Of a stretch of DNA of 64,000 nucleotides, positions 28,901 to 37,052 are shown one piece after another. How positions within the stretch are numbered: position 1 is the stretch's first letter; every line of letters begins with the position of its first letter. Source of the DNA: JAHELQ01 sp964491915 (GTDB taxonomy: Bacteria > Acidobacteriota > Aminicenantia > UBA2199); assembly GCA_964491915.1 (NCBI GenBank), contig CAZBHS010000025.1:1-64000 (forward strand), read 5' to 3'. Position numbers and translations under genes: made by a program. The notes beneath the pieces were generated by a model. It had not been told where the DNA came from. It saw only the letters and a program-made list of their open reading frames with translations, and made no database searches.

Positions 28901-29231
28901 AGGGGTGGTTTTTCAAGGCCAGGATCATCTGCTCGGTTGTCCCAGAAGATTTCATCAGGACAATCTCGTTTCCAGTACGCCGGGACAATAGCTCAAAGCG
29001 CTTTTGGATGCGCATCCCGCGCGAACCGGCGATCCGGTTTACCGAGTTGGCGTTGACCCCCCTGACAAACTTGACCAGGAGCTCGCCCTCGGCATATGGT
29101 ATGATGCTCTTCCGGTTTTCATCAGACACAATCTTTTTTTGGGGACCCTTGACCGGAAAGCCGGCATGGGCCATCGTGGTGATAAAAAAGAGGAAGAGAA
29201 GCAACAAAAGAGTACTTTTTTTATAATCCAT
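25908..29231 (-). CDS. Secreted subtilisin-family (S8) protease with seven C-terminal repeats, paralog 3
   Basis: The ATG at 29231 has AGGAGG four bases upstream; a TTG one codon earlier is less likely. The ~1,107-residue product starts MDYKKSTLLLLLFLFFITTM, a signal peptide cleaved near AHA. It then has the propeptide (EGELLVKFVRGVNANS), the triad (Asp in AVIDTGIAYPHPDL ~170, His in FGHGTHCAGT ~232, Ser in GTSMATPHVAG ~572, Asn in INASWGG), the Asn-Ser insertion beginning IFYDDMESGSANW, a Kre9/KNH-like module and seven repeats to the end. It is nearly collinear with paralog 2. It lies between its own promoter and the end of the type II secretion operon on the same strand. Substrates are unknown; nutrient proteolysis or processing of surface proteins are both possible. 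Confidence 0.9.
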   Translation of the reverse strand: MDYKKSTLLLLLFLFFITTMAHAGFPVKGPQKKIVSDENRKSIIPYAEGELLVKFVRGVNANSVNRIAGSRGMRIQKRFELLSRRTGNEIVLMKSSGTTEQMILALKNHPSVAAISPNYRRQLDATPNDARYSELWGLHNTGQTGGVSDADIDAPEAWNTTTGSRNVVVAVIDTGIAYPHPDLATNIWINEAEASGRPLTDDDGNGYIDDIYGIDAAGDLGVIPDMDPMDGFGHGTHCAGTIGAVGDNSLGITGVNWNVKLMALKMFDNAGGNGWDSNAIACIEYAIDQKVNRGQNVVAINASWGGTGYNDLLKTAIDNAGAAGIVFCAAAGNDGTDNDATPHYPSSYTSTNIIAVTATNHSDVYGGLNYGATSVDIGAPGIAILSTIPISLDPTIFYDDMESGSANWTTGGTNNSWGICTDNEFIADPTYQNSTNFWSDSPAVDYLVGTDSYLSTAADIDLSGYTRNTVGITFDAAWLLDAGLDNDHAYLEISNNSGASWIVLGECVNEAGYMHYWQTKEFEIPLLYKTANFRFRFHFVSDGTNSGFMKGWLIDNVGVGIYSYDNSYDSWNGTSMATPHVAGAYALLAGHFTGETMAQLIDRILTNVDSLATLDGKCVTGGRLNVNSAMAGAMAPEITVTAPTNGDVLYSGDYTDITWTVSNASLEMVSLYYSTDGGSSYTFMETVANNGSYTWTIPAEPTSEGKIKITSTDGSIEGENDGFWTITDFVPVTGNSEWCYSIVDAGDGGFLMAGHCDSITNGGTDALAYKLGADGRKEWQINLGGIRDEQIFHAERTADNGFILCGFSDSYTNGGYDLILFKIDSTGKLQRTVNLGGVADDASFSVKEIVGGGYVVFGVSFSFTNGSTDYLIYKLDADGHPLWQKNFGGAGEDTGTSVIQTTDAGFVLFGESTSFTNGGKDFLLFKLDADGNKEARKNFGGAQDEIALGPDDAGGNGVIQTADGGFAFCGQSKSYTNGLGDIIVYRINHNGALLWQKNFGGAADDEAHAIRQTADGGFILAGSSQSFTNGGKDFIIYKLDADGNEVWHKNYGGTGDDAAFSVYQDADGNYMVAGYSYSFCTTPGYPDFLLFKLDANGNKLGRRNLGR

Positions 29232-29299
29232 CAATCCTCCTATATTTGATTAAAGATAAATCGACAAAACATTCAATCAAAGCCATTTCTCACTAAATC

Positions 29300-29328
29300 A
29301 TTATTTAAGAAACCCGCCGCAAAGTCAA
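29300..29328 (-). promoter_or_regulatory. Sigma70-type promoter for protease paralog 3
   Basis: TTGACT (29323-29328) and AATAAT (29300-29305) on the minus strand are 17 bp apart and about 70 bp before the start. Being just after gspF, it separates the protease from the secretion operon. Confidence 0.6.
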
Positions 29329-29370
29329 TGCAAACTTGCTAAAAATATTAACAATGCCCCAAAAACCAGT

Positions 29371-30612
29371 TTAGAAATTAATGTCGCTGAGATTCATGAT
29401 GATCGGCAAGATAGACATAATCAAGAGTCCGATAAATACTGCGATAAACATGATCACCAAAGGCTCCAGCAAGTTCATAAACCGTTTGAGTTTTTTCAAG
29501 AAGCGTTGACTCATGAGAGTGTACAACTCATTGAGCACATTGGCCAGATTACCGGATTCCTCCCCTACCCGGATCATGTTGGGGATGATTTCAGGGAATA
29601 GGGCCGCCTCCTTGATGGCGTCCGCCAGGAGTTGCCCCTTACGGAGGGCCAATGTTACATGGGATAACTTGCGACGTATAGCGGCGGAGGTAAAACTCTC
29701 GCTTGCCAGAGTCATGGAGTTGAGAATCGGAACGCCGCCGGACAATAAACTGGCCAAAGAATTAAGAAAGCGAATATTTTCAGAAGCGAATTTAATGTTT
29801 TTGACAAAGGGGATCTTGTATGGCAGCGCGCTGAGACGACGCCTGAATTTCGGGTGTCTTCCCAACATCAACACCGCTAAAAGCGATAAAATAAGCGAGA
29901 TCATGATCAGTTCCTGGTTGGCATTCAGAAAAATACTCAGTTTGAATAACAATTTTGTATGCAAGGGCAACACCACTTTGAAACTCTCGACAATATCCTG
30001 GAAGCGGGGAATCACAAACACCAACATGATATACACCGCCAACAAGCTGGTGCCGATCAGAAGAACCGGATAGACCAGGGCGTTGGTGATCTCTGAACGG
30101 ATGCGAATCCAGCGCTCCAGATTGTCGGCTATTTTTAGAAAGCTTTCCCCCAAACGTCCGGTTTTTTCTCCCATCTTGATGATGGGGATCAGGGGGCCGA
30201 AATCGTAGAAATTTTTGCTGCCCTCCATGTGCAGAATATCGGAAAAGCTTTTTCCCTCTTTTAGTTGAAACAGAGAATGCTCAAGGAAAGTCCGCAACGA
30301 AACTTTGGAGGTCTCGCCGATAATCATGCGAACGCCTTTAGTAAAGGGTACGCCGGAATTGAGCACAATTCCCATTTCATAAAAAAAATTGTAAATATCT
30401 TCGTCATTTACTCTGCGAGCGCCCGCGAGATTCTTTACCCAATCAACCGCTTTAGATATTTGAAGTTTATCAGCGCTTTTTTCTTTGTATTCCATCAAGA
30501 TGAAGCCTTGCTGCCGCACATCGGCTTGCAACGCGACGACATCCTGGTATTCCCGTGCGATCTCTTCGATCTCGCCCGACTTGTTTAGAATTTTTAACCG
30601 GTACATCCCCAT
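29371..30612 (-). CDS. gspF: Type II secretion inner-membrane platform protein GspF
   Basis: The 413-residue protein has the two-fold GspF/PilC layout: each half contains a cytoplasmic helical domain with an F-x-x-G-x-x-[IL] motif (YEMGIVLNSGVPFTKGVRMI and LNSLASLLSGGVPILNSMTL) and a membrane helix pair, ending in LLEPLVIMFIAVFIGLLIM. The first ~70 residues (MYRLKILNKSGEIEEIAREY) are the extra N-terminal cytoplasmic domain common in GspF. It forms the inner-membrane core that couples the GspE motor to pseudopilus growth. The gene starts 1 bp after gspE and is the last of the operon. Confidence 0.93.
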   Translation of the reverse strand: MGMYRLKILNKSGEIEEIAREYQDVVALQADVRQQGFILMEYKEKSADKLQISKAVDWVKNLAGARRVNDEDIYNFFYEMGIVLNSGVPFTKGVRMIIGETSKVSLRTFLEHSLFQLKEGKSFSDILHMEGSKNFYDFGPLIPIIKMGEKTGRLGESFLKIADNLERWIRIRSEITNALVYPVLLIGTSLLAVYIMLVFVIPRFQDIVESFKVVLPLHTKLLFKLSIFLNANQELIMISLILSLLAVLMLGRHPKFRRRLSALPYKIPFVKNIKFASENIRFLNSLASLLSGGVPILNSMTLASESFTSAAIRRKLSHVTLALRKGQLLADAIKEAALFPEIIPNMIRVGEESGNLANVLNELYTLMSQRFLKKLKRFMNLLEPLVIMFIAVFIGLLIMSILPIIMNLSDINF

Positions 30613-30613
30613 A

Positions 30614-32284
30614 TCACGTCACCCGGAACACCTCTTCGGCGGTTGTTTTACCTTTGAGCCACTTTACGATGGCGTCATCCCGCAGCGACTTGAAATGCCG
30701 CTGACGCAACACGCCACGCAAATAATCATATTCTTTATGTTTCAGTAGAGCGCCTTTTAGTTCATCGGTGAACTCGAGGATCTCAAACACACCCATTCGG
30801 CCGCGGTAACCGGTGCCGGCGCAGACGTCACAGCCCTCGCCTTTGTAAAAGGAGTTATCTCTGAGACCCAGCTTCGCTTGCACTGTATCGACATTGAGTT
30901 CTCGCAAAATCGCCGGATCCGCGATCGCCGGTCGCCGGCAATGGGGACAAATTCGCCGGACCAACCTCTGGGCGATCACCCCCAGAAGGGATGAATTGAC
31001 AAGATAATCATCCACTCCCATATCTACCAGGCGCGTAATGGCCGATAGGGCGTCGTTGGTATGGAGGGTGGCCAGCACCAGATGGCCGGTCAAGGAGGCG
31101 CGGATGGCGATTTCAGCGGTTTCCCGGTCGCGAATTTCACCAATCATGATGACATCGGGATCCTGCCGTAAAATATTGCGCAAGATGCTGGCAAAGGTCA
31201 GACCAATTTGCTCCAGCACTTGAATTTGCGAAATTCCCTCGATCTGATACTCAACCGGATCTTCCACGGTGATGATTTTCCTCTCTTTGGTATTCAACTG
31301 GCTGAGAATGGAATAGAGAGATGTGGATTTTCCCGAACCGGTGGGTCCGGTTATCAACACGAGGCCGAAGTTGTGACTGACAAACTTCTTCACCAGGCCG
31401 ATATCGGACGCTTCCATTCCCAGCGTATCGATATCATAGTTTATATTCTCTTTTTCCAACAACCGCATCACGATATTCTCACCATATATGGTGGGCAGGG
31501 TGGAAACCCTGATATCAAACAAGCTACCGGACACTCGCAATTGGATGCGGCCGTCCTGGGGGAGGCGTTTCTCGCCGATATCCAGATCAGCCATAATCTT
31601 GATACGGGAGATAATGGCGGACGCGGTGTCCGCCGACACCTGGTCGATATCCTGAAGCACGCCGTCGATGCGGTAACGGATTTTGAGATAATCGGAGTGG
31701 CTTTCCAAATGGATATCCGATGCCCGGTATTCCGCCGCCCTGGAGATCATGGAGTTTACGAACTTGATGATAGGAGCCTCGGCAGCCAGATCTTTGAGTT
31801 TCTCGATTTCATCCCGCCCAAACTCGGCCTCGCCTTTTTCAAAATGTTTGAGTTGGAAAAAATTGGACAACTCACGGTACTTACGATCGTCCGCCATCAA
31901 GAAGACGCGCTCGTAATCGCCATAAAGCCCGCGCACAACCTCGATGGGATAGCTGACGAGCGGATCGTTCAACGCAAAGTACATCGTTTGCTCACGGGCG
32001 AACAGCGGAATCAATTCATTGGTGATAAACCAATCGGGAGAGATGTTCTGAAGAGGAGCAAAATCAAGGGTAGAAAAATCCTTGACCACGGATTTCACTT
32101 CAGAAACGCCGAATTGCATGGCCAGGGCCGACGCCAATTGCTCTTCAGATATCACTCCTGAATTCAGCAATATCTCCCCCAGCTTGCCTCCGTATTCCCC
32201 CTGGAATTTCAGGGCTTTTTCGATCTCTGTAGATGGAATGGCGAAATTGCCGGTCAGCACCTCGCCAAATAAACGCTGCTGCAT
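30614..32284 (-). CDS. gspE: Type II secretion ATPase GspE
   Basis: The 556-residue protein has an N1E/MshE-N-like domain (~1-150), the N2E linker domain, and the C-terminal motor: Walker A in ITGPTGSGKSTSLY (~312), the Asp box, Walker B in DVIMIGEIRDRETAEIA and the His box in LVLATLHTNDALSA. A tetracysteine zinc module (CPHC near 440 and CDVC near 470, followed by GYRGRMGVFEIL) is the GspE/PilB-family signature. It hydrolyses ATP in the cytoplasm to drive pseudopilin assembly with GspF and GspL. A 31-bp gap separates it from gspG. Confidence 0.95.
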   Translation of the reverse strand: MQQRLFGEVLTGNFAIPSTEIEKALKFQGEYGGKLGEILLNSGVISEEQLASALAMQFGVSEVKSVVKDFSTLDFAPLQNISPDWFITNELIPLFAREQTMYFALNDPLVSYPIEVVRGLYGDYERVFLMADDRKYRELSNFFQLKHFEKGEAEFGRDEIEKLKDLAAEAPIIKFVNSMISRAAEYRASDIHLESHSDYLKIRYRIDGVLQDIDQVSADTASAIISRIKIMADLDIGEKRLPQDGRIQLRVSGSLFDIRVSTLPTIYGENIVMRLLEKENINYDIDTLGMEASDIGLVKKFVSHNFGLVLITGPTGSGKSTSLYSILSQLNTKERKIITVEDPVEYQIEGISQIQVLEQIGLTFASILRNILRQDPDVIMIGEIRDRETAEIAIRASLTGHLVLATLHTNDALSAITRLVDMGVDDYLVNSSLLGVIAQRLVRRICPHCRRPAIADPAILRELNVDTVQAKLGLRDNSFYKGEGCDVCAGTGYRGRMGVFEILEFTDELKGALLKHKEYDYLRGVLRQRHFKSLRDDAIVKWLKGKTTAEEVFRVT

Positions 32285-32315
32285 CGCGGGCTCCTACTTC
32301 ATCCTCTCGGGCCTT

Positions 32316-32741
32316 TTATTCGGTCCCGACAGTATAGTTAAAAATATCGGCGTTTTCCCCTTCACCGCCCGGTTGTCCGTCGGCTCCGAGACTGGTTATT
32401 TCAAACAGATAACTTTTCCCGGGGTAGACATACGCATATTCCCTGCCCCATGGATCTTTGGGCAGTCCCTTCTCCAGGTATGGGCCGTCCCAATTGTTGA
32501 TATTAGCCGGCTTTTTCATCAATGCTTCGAGGCCCTCTTCAGTGCTGGGGTAACGGCCGGTATCCAGTTTGAACATTTTGACGGCGTTTTCCACCATCAC
32601 GATCTGGGTTTTGGTGATCTGTTTCTTGGATTTTTCCACTTTTTTAAACAAGCGGGGTACAATCAATGTGGCGATCATACTCATAATGATAACCACGATA
32701 ATAATTTCAATGAGCGTAAACCCCCTGTCCTTTTTTTTCAT
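32316..32741 (-). CDS. gspG: Major pseudopilin GspG
   Basis: The 141-residue protein has the prepilin signal KKKDRG^FTLIEIIIVVIIM, with cleavage expected after glycine and Glu at mature position 5. The globular domain contains the diagnostic GspG run GRYPSTEEGLEALM, DGPYLEKGLPKDPWGREY and GADGQPGGEGENADI, including the calcium-binding acidic loop. It is the principal subunit of the pseudopilus. Its start overlaps gspD by four bases. The prepilin peptidase (GspO) needed to process it is not encoded in this window. Confidence 0.96.
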   Translation of the reverse strand: MKKKDRGFTLIEIIIVVIIMSMIATLIVPRLFKKVEKSKKQITKTQIVMVENAVKMFKLDTGRYPSTEEGLEALMKKPANINNWDGPYLEKGLPKDPWGREYAYVYPGKSYLFEITSLGADGQPGGEGENADIFNYTVGTE

Positions 32742-34852
32742 TGTCCATTCTCCATATAAATATATTCGGCGATATTCTTTTTCACTCCGTCCACAATCTC
32801 TTTCATCTCACTGCTTTTGCGGATGGTTTTGGAATTGATGAATACCACCAATTCCGTTTTGCGGGAGCGGCGGGATGATTTTCTAAAGAGCGATCCCAGA
32901 AGGGGAATCTTCGACAATACCGGGATCCCCGATTTGGAATCGGTTTTCTTTTCCTGGATCAAGCCGCCGATAAAGGCAATTTCACCCTCTTTGACGATCA
33001 TTGTGGTTTTAATGGTCCGCTTCAGGATTTCCGGCGAAGAGATATCGGTCAATTTGTTCTCCTGCGCCTCGCTGATTTCCTGGGAGATTTCCAGGCCGAT
33101 TTTGTTATCCGACAAAATCGCCGCTTTTACTTTCAATATGATTCCAGTACTGATATATTGGACCGATCGATAGGGAAAATAATTCTGCGTTCCCGTGGTT
33201 TGGTCTCCGCTTGAAGATTGACCCAACTGATTGTAACCGCCGGATTCGCTGGAAATCACCGGCACATCGGCGCCCACGGTTATTTCAGCCTCAGCGTTTT
33301 CCGCCACCGTCAATTTCGGGGTGGAGATGATGTCAATTTTACTGTCAGTTACCAGGGCGTTGAGTAAAATCTCAAAGTCGGTCCCGGGAAGTGTACCTCG
33401 CAAAAAGGCATTGCTTCCAGAGGGGATGGCATTACTACCGTCGGAGTTATAACCATTGAACACTCCAAGCCCACCTTTGGTCCCGAAGGAAGTGCGGTAA
33501 AGATATTTGTCGATCCAGAATTCCAGGCCCAATTGAGTTTCGCTATCGAGCGATATTTCACCGATAATCACTTCCACAAACACCTGGTTCCGGGGAACAT
33601 CGATTTTCTGGATGATGTCCCTTATCTCCCGGTACTCCACAGGAGAGGCCACAATCACCAACGTGTTGGTCTCTTTGACCGGAATAACGCTGATGCTTTC
33701 GTCGATCTTTTCAGCGGTGGGTTTCGTTTTGGTAGTTTTTGACGAAGCCAATGACGCCGGAGCGGATTTACGGTTCGGCCCCAGTCCTTCTTTGGCGAAT
33801 TCTTTCAATACCTGGAACACCGAGTCCACTTCGACATTCTTTAGCTTATAGGCGTAGACATTGCGGGATTCTCCGGCTGCTTCCGGCACATCCAGGGTTT
33901 TGAGCCAATAGAGGACCCGCTCGGCCCACTCGTTTACCGAAGAGATAACCAGCAGGCTATTGAGCTTCTCCAATGGAATCAGGAGTAAACTGCGGGCCTC
34001 TTCAACCTGTTTTAGGTCTATGCCGTCCGCTTCCAGCAGTTGCTTGAGCTTTTCGCCGAAATCATAAATATTCCAAAATTTGGGAGACACCATCAATATG
34101 GACTTTTCTTTGAATTGCGCCCGGTCGAGAAGATCGATAAACGACAGACTGTAGCGAATGTCCTGCACCACCCCGCTGATGACCAAGAGATTCAGGCTTT
34201 TGACCACTTGAATCTCTGTGGAAGCCGGCAAACGGGCGGCGAGGATTCCCTTCAACGCTTCGGGAGAGATATTGTAAAAGGGCACCATAAAAACAGCTTC
34301 GTCCCCTTCGGAGGCATTTAAATCCGCCGGCACGGACCGTCCATACACAATCGGACCGCCGAGGGTCAATTTCGTCCCTTTGCGAAGATCAAAAATATAG
34401 GTGTTTTGTTTGAGGGTGACCGCTACATTGTGTAGGTCCAGAATGCTTTGAAATAATTTAAATACATTCTCTTGTTTCAAATCCTCCGTCATCTTGATGG
34501 AAAAATTTTTTTTCAACCCCTTGACTGCATCGGACATATAATAATTCAGTTTGAACACACCGGACATCATCGCCTCGATAAAATCCGGAACTTCGATATT
34601 GTCGAAATTCATCAGGTATTCGCCGGCTTTGGACTGTTCCGCAATGGAGGAGATAATAGAACCGGCCTCCGGTTGTTGCACCCAGGAAAAATTTTCCTGC
34701 TTGACGGTTTTGCCCGGTCCCGCGCCCGGGGCGGCGTCTTCCTGCGACACCCCTTTTTTTATCAAGTTGATCGGTTGATGTTTCCGGGGGACACACGACA
34801 TTGCGAACAGCATCAACGCCAGCAACACGAAACAACATTTGGTTTGCCTCAT
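32738..34852 (-). CDS. gspD: Outer-membrane secretin GspD, predicted lipoprotein
   Basis: The 704-residue protein has a lipoprotein signal (LLALMLFAMSC, with acylated Cys near residue 20), which is unusual for GspD and may reduce the need for a separate pilotin. N0/N1/N2/N3 domains follow: FDNIEVPDFIEAMMSGVFKL is the N0-type start, and FMVPFYNISPEALKGIL and VYAYKLKNVEVDSVFQVLKE are ring domains. The secretin core shows VFVEVIIGEISLDSETQLGL, VPVISSESGGY and KEGEIAFIGGLIQEKK through VLSKIPLLGSLFR. A disordered Ser/Lys/Thr insertion (SAPASLASSKTTKTKPTAEK) sits in N3. It forms the gated outer-membrane channel. Its coding sequence is overlapped by gspG and follows gspC by 1 bp. Confidence 0.95.
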   Translation of the reverse strand: MRQTKCCFVLLALMLFAMSCVPRKHQPINLIKKGVSQEDAAPGAGPGKTVKQENFSWVQQPEAGSIISSIAEQSKAGEYLMNFDNIEVPDFIEAMMSGVFKLNYYMSDAVKGLKKNFSIKMTEDLKQENVFKLFQSILDLHNVAVTLKQNTYIFDLRKGTKLTLGGPIVYGRSVPADLNASEGDEAVFMVPFYNISPEALKGILAARLPASTEIQVVKSLNLLVISGVVQDIRYSLSFIDLLDRAQFKEKSILMVSPKFWNIYDFGEKLKQLLEADGIDLKQVEEARSLLLIPLEKLNSLLVISSVNEWAERVLYWLKTLDVPEAAGESRNVYAYKLKNVEVDSVFQVLKEFAKEGLGPNRKSAPASLASSKTTKTKPTAEKIDESISVIPVKETNTLVIVASPVEYREIRDIIQKIDVPRNQVFVEVIIGEISLDSETQLGLEFWIDKYLYRTSFGTKGGLGVFNGYNSDGSNAIPSGSNAFLRGTLPGTDFEILLNALVTDSKIDIISTPKLTVAENAEAEITVGADVPVISSESGGYNQLGQSSSGDQTTGTQNYFPYRSVQYISTGIILKVKAAILSDNKIGLEISQEISEAQENKLTDISSPEILKRTIKTTMIVKEGEIAFIGGLIQEKKTDSKSGIPVLSKIPLLGSLFRKSSRRSRKTELVVFINSKTIRKSSEMKEIVDGVKKNIAEYIYMENGQ

Positions 34853-34853
34853 A

Positions 34854-35396
34854 TCAGAACGACCTCCCCTGATTAGATTGGGTTTGCTTTTTATTTGTTT
34901 GTTCCTTTACGCCTGTAAACGCGAATATTTTGTGAGTCTTTTCTTCGCCCCCTTTCCGGCGAATAACCACAGATGATGTTGTCAACTCTTTTACGGTGCT
35001 CTCGCTATTCACCTCTTCCCCCTGGGCGATCAATCTAATTTTCCCGGAGGGCTTGGTTCTCACCACGAGAAACAATCGGTCCCGCTTAACCACTCCCAAT
35101 ATGTCGAAGCCGGAAATTTTACCGCTACCTTCGGCCGCGGCAGGCTTCGCTAATGCCCGATTCATAGTAAACACCTCATATAGGTGCAATTGCTGGGGCG
35201 GGGGGACGAAACGAAAAAACTCCGGTGCGGGAAAGGGTTGTTGCTGCGCGACTTGTTTTTGCGGCGCGTTTTTTGACCGCAAATAATTCGCGGCCTGGGA
35301 ATAGAACTCATAAAACGCCAAAAACGTAGCCGCCAACACGAAGACAAAGCCGATCCTATACCAGGTTTTAACGGAGAATTTTTTCGGTAGTTTCAT
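34854..35396 (-). CDS. gspC: Type II secretion inner-membrane connector GspC
   Basis: The 180-residue protein has a short cytoplasmic start, one membrane helix (~13-30, IGFVFVLAATFLAFYEFY), a Pro/Gln-rich periplasmic linker, and a homology-region domain with ILGVVKRDRLFLVVR, GKIRLIAQGEEV and VKELTTSSVVIRRKGGEE. This HR fold contacts the N0 domain of GspD and links the two membranes. No PDZ domain follows, so it is the short form. It overlaps gspM by four bases. Confidence 0.85.
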   Translation of the reverse strand: MKLPKKFSVKTWYRIGFVFVLAATFLAFYEFYSQAANYLRSKNAPQKQVAQQQPFPAPEFFRFVPPPQQLHLYEVFTMNRALAKPAAAEGSGKISGFDILGVVKRDRLFLVVRTKPSGKIRLIAQGEEVNSESTVKELTTSSVVIRRKGGEEKTHKIFAFTGVKEQTNKKQTQSNQGRSF

Positions 35397-35962
35397 GGTT
35401 TTGTCTCCGCCTCCCCGATTATATCAAACTTCAAATCCATCCGCACAAACTTTTCGCCATGCAATTTAATGTTGTAATTTCTGACATACAAAAAGGGCAT
35501 GCGCCGGCCAATGGAATTGAAAAAACGGATGACATCGATGAAATCCCCCAATACCGACACATTGTATTTAAACAACTGAAATCCATCCTCAGCGGCAACT
35601 TCAGAACGATACGAATCCACTTTTAGATTAAATTGCTTGAGAATGTTCATCACATCGTTGATATAGCGGGATTTAATCTTCTCCAGATCCGTATCGGCCT
35701 GGAGAGGCAGCACAACTTGCGCGAACCGCTGCAAACTCTGTTTCAGAATTTTATGTTGTTCTTGCACGTTGGCTTCGTTGCGATTCAAACGCATCATCTT
35801 GCGATTCTGCGCTTCAACCCCTAAACACGCCAGGTATAACAAGACGCACGCCGCGACCAGGAGGAGAATCATCCCGATCTTTCCCGTCAATTTTCGACGG
35901 TGCAGGTCCATCCGGCCGAGGCGTTCGTTAAAAAGTCTGTGCAATGATAATTTCAATGTCAA
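35393..35962 (-). CDS. gspM: GspM/PilO-like inner-membrane protein
   Basis: The start is a TTG at 35962 with AAGGAG five bases upstream, lying inside the end of gspL (35-bp overlap). The 189-residue product has one N-terminal helix (IGMILLLVAACVLLYLACLG) followed by a coiled coil and a ferredoxin-like periplasmic domain (LDF...DVIRFFNSIGRRMPFLYV). This is the GspM/PilO pattern, a partner of GspL in the inner-membrane platform. Sequence conservation of this component is low, so the name rests partly on position between gspL and gspC. Confidence 0.75.
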   Translation of the reverse strand: MTLKLSLHRLFNERLGRMDLHRRKLTGKIGMILLLVAACVLLYLACLGVEAQNRKMMRLNRNEANVQEQHKILKQSLQRFAQVVLPLQADTDLEKIKSRYINDVMNILKQFNLKVDSYRSEVAAEDGFQLFKYNVSVLGDFIDVIRFFNSIGRRMPFLYVRNYNIKLHGEKFVRMDLKFDIIGEAETKP

Positions 35963-37052
35963 ACTTCTCCTTCTGCGAATAAATGTTCTTGCGCACGGTG
36001 GATTTGAATGTCACCTCTTTGAAAAACTTCGATTTCCGTAAACGGGCCAGAAGTTCGAGACTATTTCGGGAAAACCCTTCCAGATTGATAGTCTCGCCCT
36101 CCAGCGTGTAGGAGGTCAGGAATGATTCCTGATCCAACGCTTCGCACACGGTTTTCAGGTAGCGCATATGATCCGGGTAAGCGGAGATTTTTTGCCGCAG
36201 CCGGTTCAATCCGAATTCGAACCTCTCTGAACGGCTCTGCAATTGATTCAACTGGGTATATTTTTCCTGGTACCGGGTTTGGTCCTTTTTGAGGTAAAAA
36301 TAGAATCCGCCGCAGACCAACAAAAACGCCAACAATAATATAGCGACACCGTTCAGGCTGCGGTCCAGGGATTGCACAATGTCCCTGACGTTACGCACCT
36401 GTTTGCTGCGTGAGATATTGGAAAACCGTTTCTTCAACGGAAAATAATCAGGCAAATAGTATAATTTCCCGTTGCTTTCCAGATCATGTACCGCGCAACA
36501 GGATGGGGGGGATGCGATTTCAACCTCCGAACATACTTCCAGGCCGGATGGGCGGGAAAATTTGCGGGACAAAAACAGAATCCGGTCTCCGATATGTTGG
36601 GGATCCTCTTCGAAAAGTGTAAAAAAATCATTCTTGTGCAAATAGATGATCTCAAAACCGCTCATCCGCTGGAACACAAATATATCGTAATGCTTCAATA
36701 ATTGAGGATCGCCTTTGAACACGAGCGTTTCAGGAACTTCGTCATAATAGAAGCGCTCGGTTTCCACAGAAAAATTACCAACCCAAAAAAAGAAGCGTTT
36801 CTCGTCTTTCGAATCAATGCCGAAAATAATATTCAGGAACGCATCCTGGAAGGGAACAAAATTCTTCTGGATAGTAATGAGTTGATTGTCTTTAATTTTT
36901 TTCTTACTTTTGACGCTAAAAGAATGAAACGAGAGTTTCTCGCGATTGACCACCATATAGAGTTGGCCGCGCCGTTTCGGGACCTCGTCCTCGGACAGAA
37001 ACACCTCTCCATTGTCAAGATTGAGGAAATAGGCTGATTTTTCCTGGCTCAC
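35928..37052 (-). CDS. gspL: GspL/PilN-like inner-membrane platform protein
   Basis: The 374-residue protein has a ~230-residue cytoplasmic part, one membrane helix (~238-258, GVAILLLAFLLVCGGFYFYL) and a C-terminal coiled coil plus ferredoxin-like domain (LTSYTLEGETINLEGFSRNS, ARLRKSKFFKEVTFKS), the PilN/GspL periplasmic fold. The cytoplasmic part would recruit GspE. It lacks easily recognised actin-like nucleotide motifs. Overlaps of 4 bp with gspK and 35 bp with gspM point to tight translational coupling. Confidence 0.78.
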   Translation of the reverse strand: MSQEKSAYFLNLDNGEVFLSEDEVPKRRGQLYMVVNREKLSFHSFSVKSKKKIKDNQLITIQKNFVPFQDAFLNIIFGIDSKDEKRFFFWVGNFSVETERFYYDEVPETLVFKGDPQLLKHYDIFVFQRMSGFEIIYLHKNDFFTLFEEDPQHIGDRILFLSRKFSRPSGLEVCSEVEIASPPSCCAVHDLESNGKLYYLPDYFPLKKRFSNISRSKQVRNVRDIVQSLDRSLNGVAILLLAFLLVCGGFYFYLKKDQTRYQEKYTQLNQLQSRSERFEFGLNRLRQKISAYPDHMRYLKTVCEALDQESFLTSYTLEGETINLEGFSRNSLELLARLRKSKFFKEVTFKSTVRKNIYSQKEKFDIEIIIAQTF

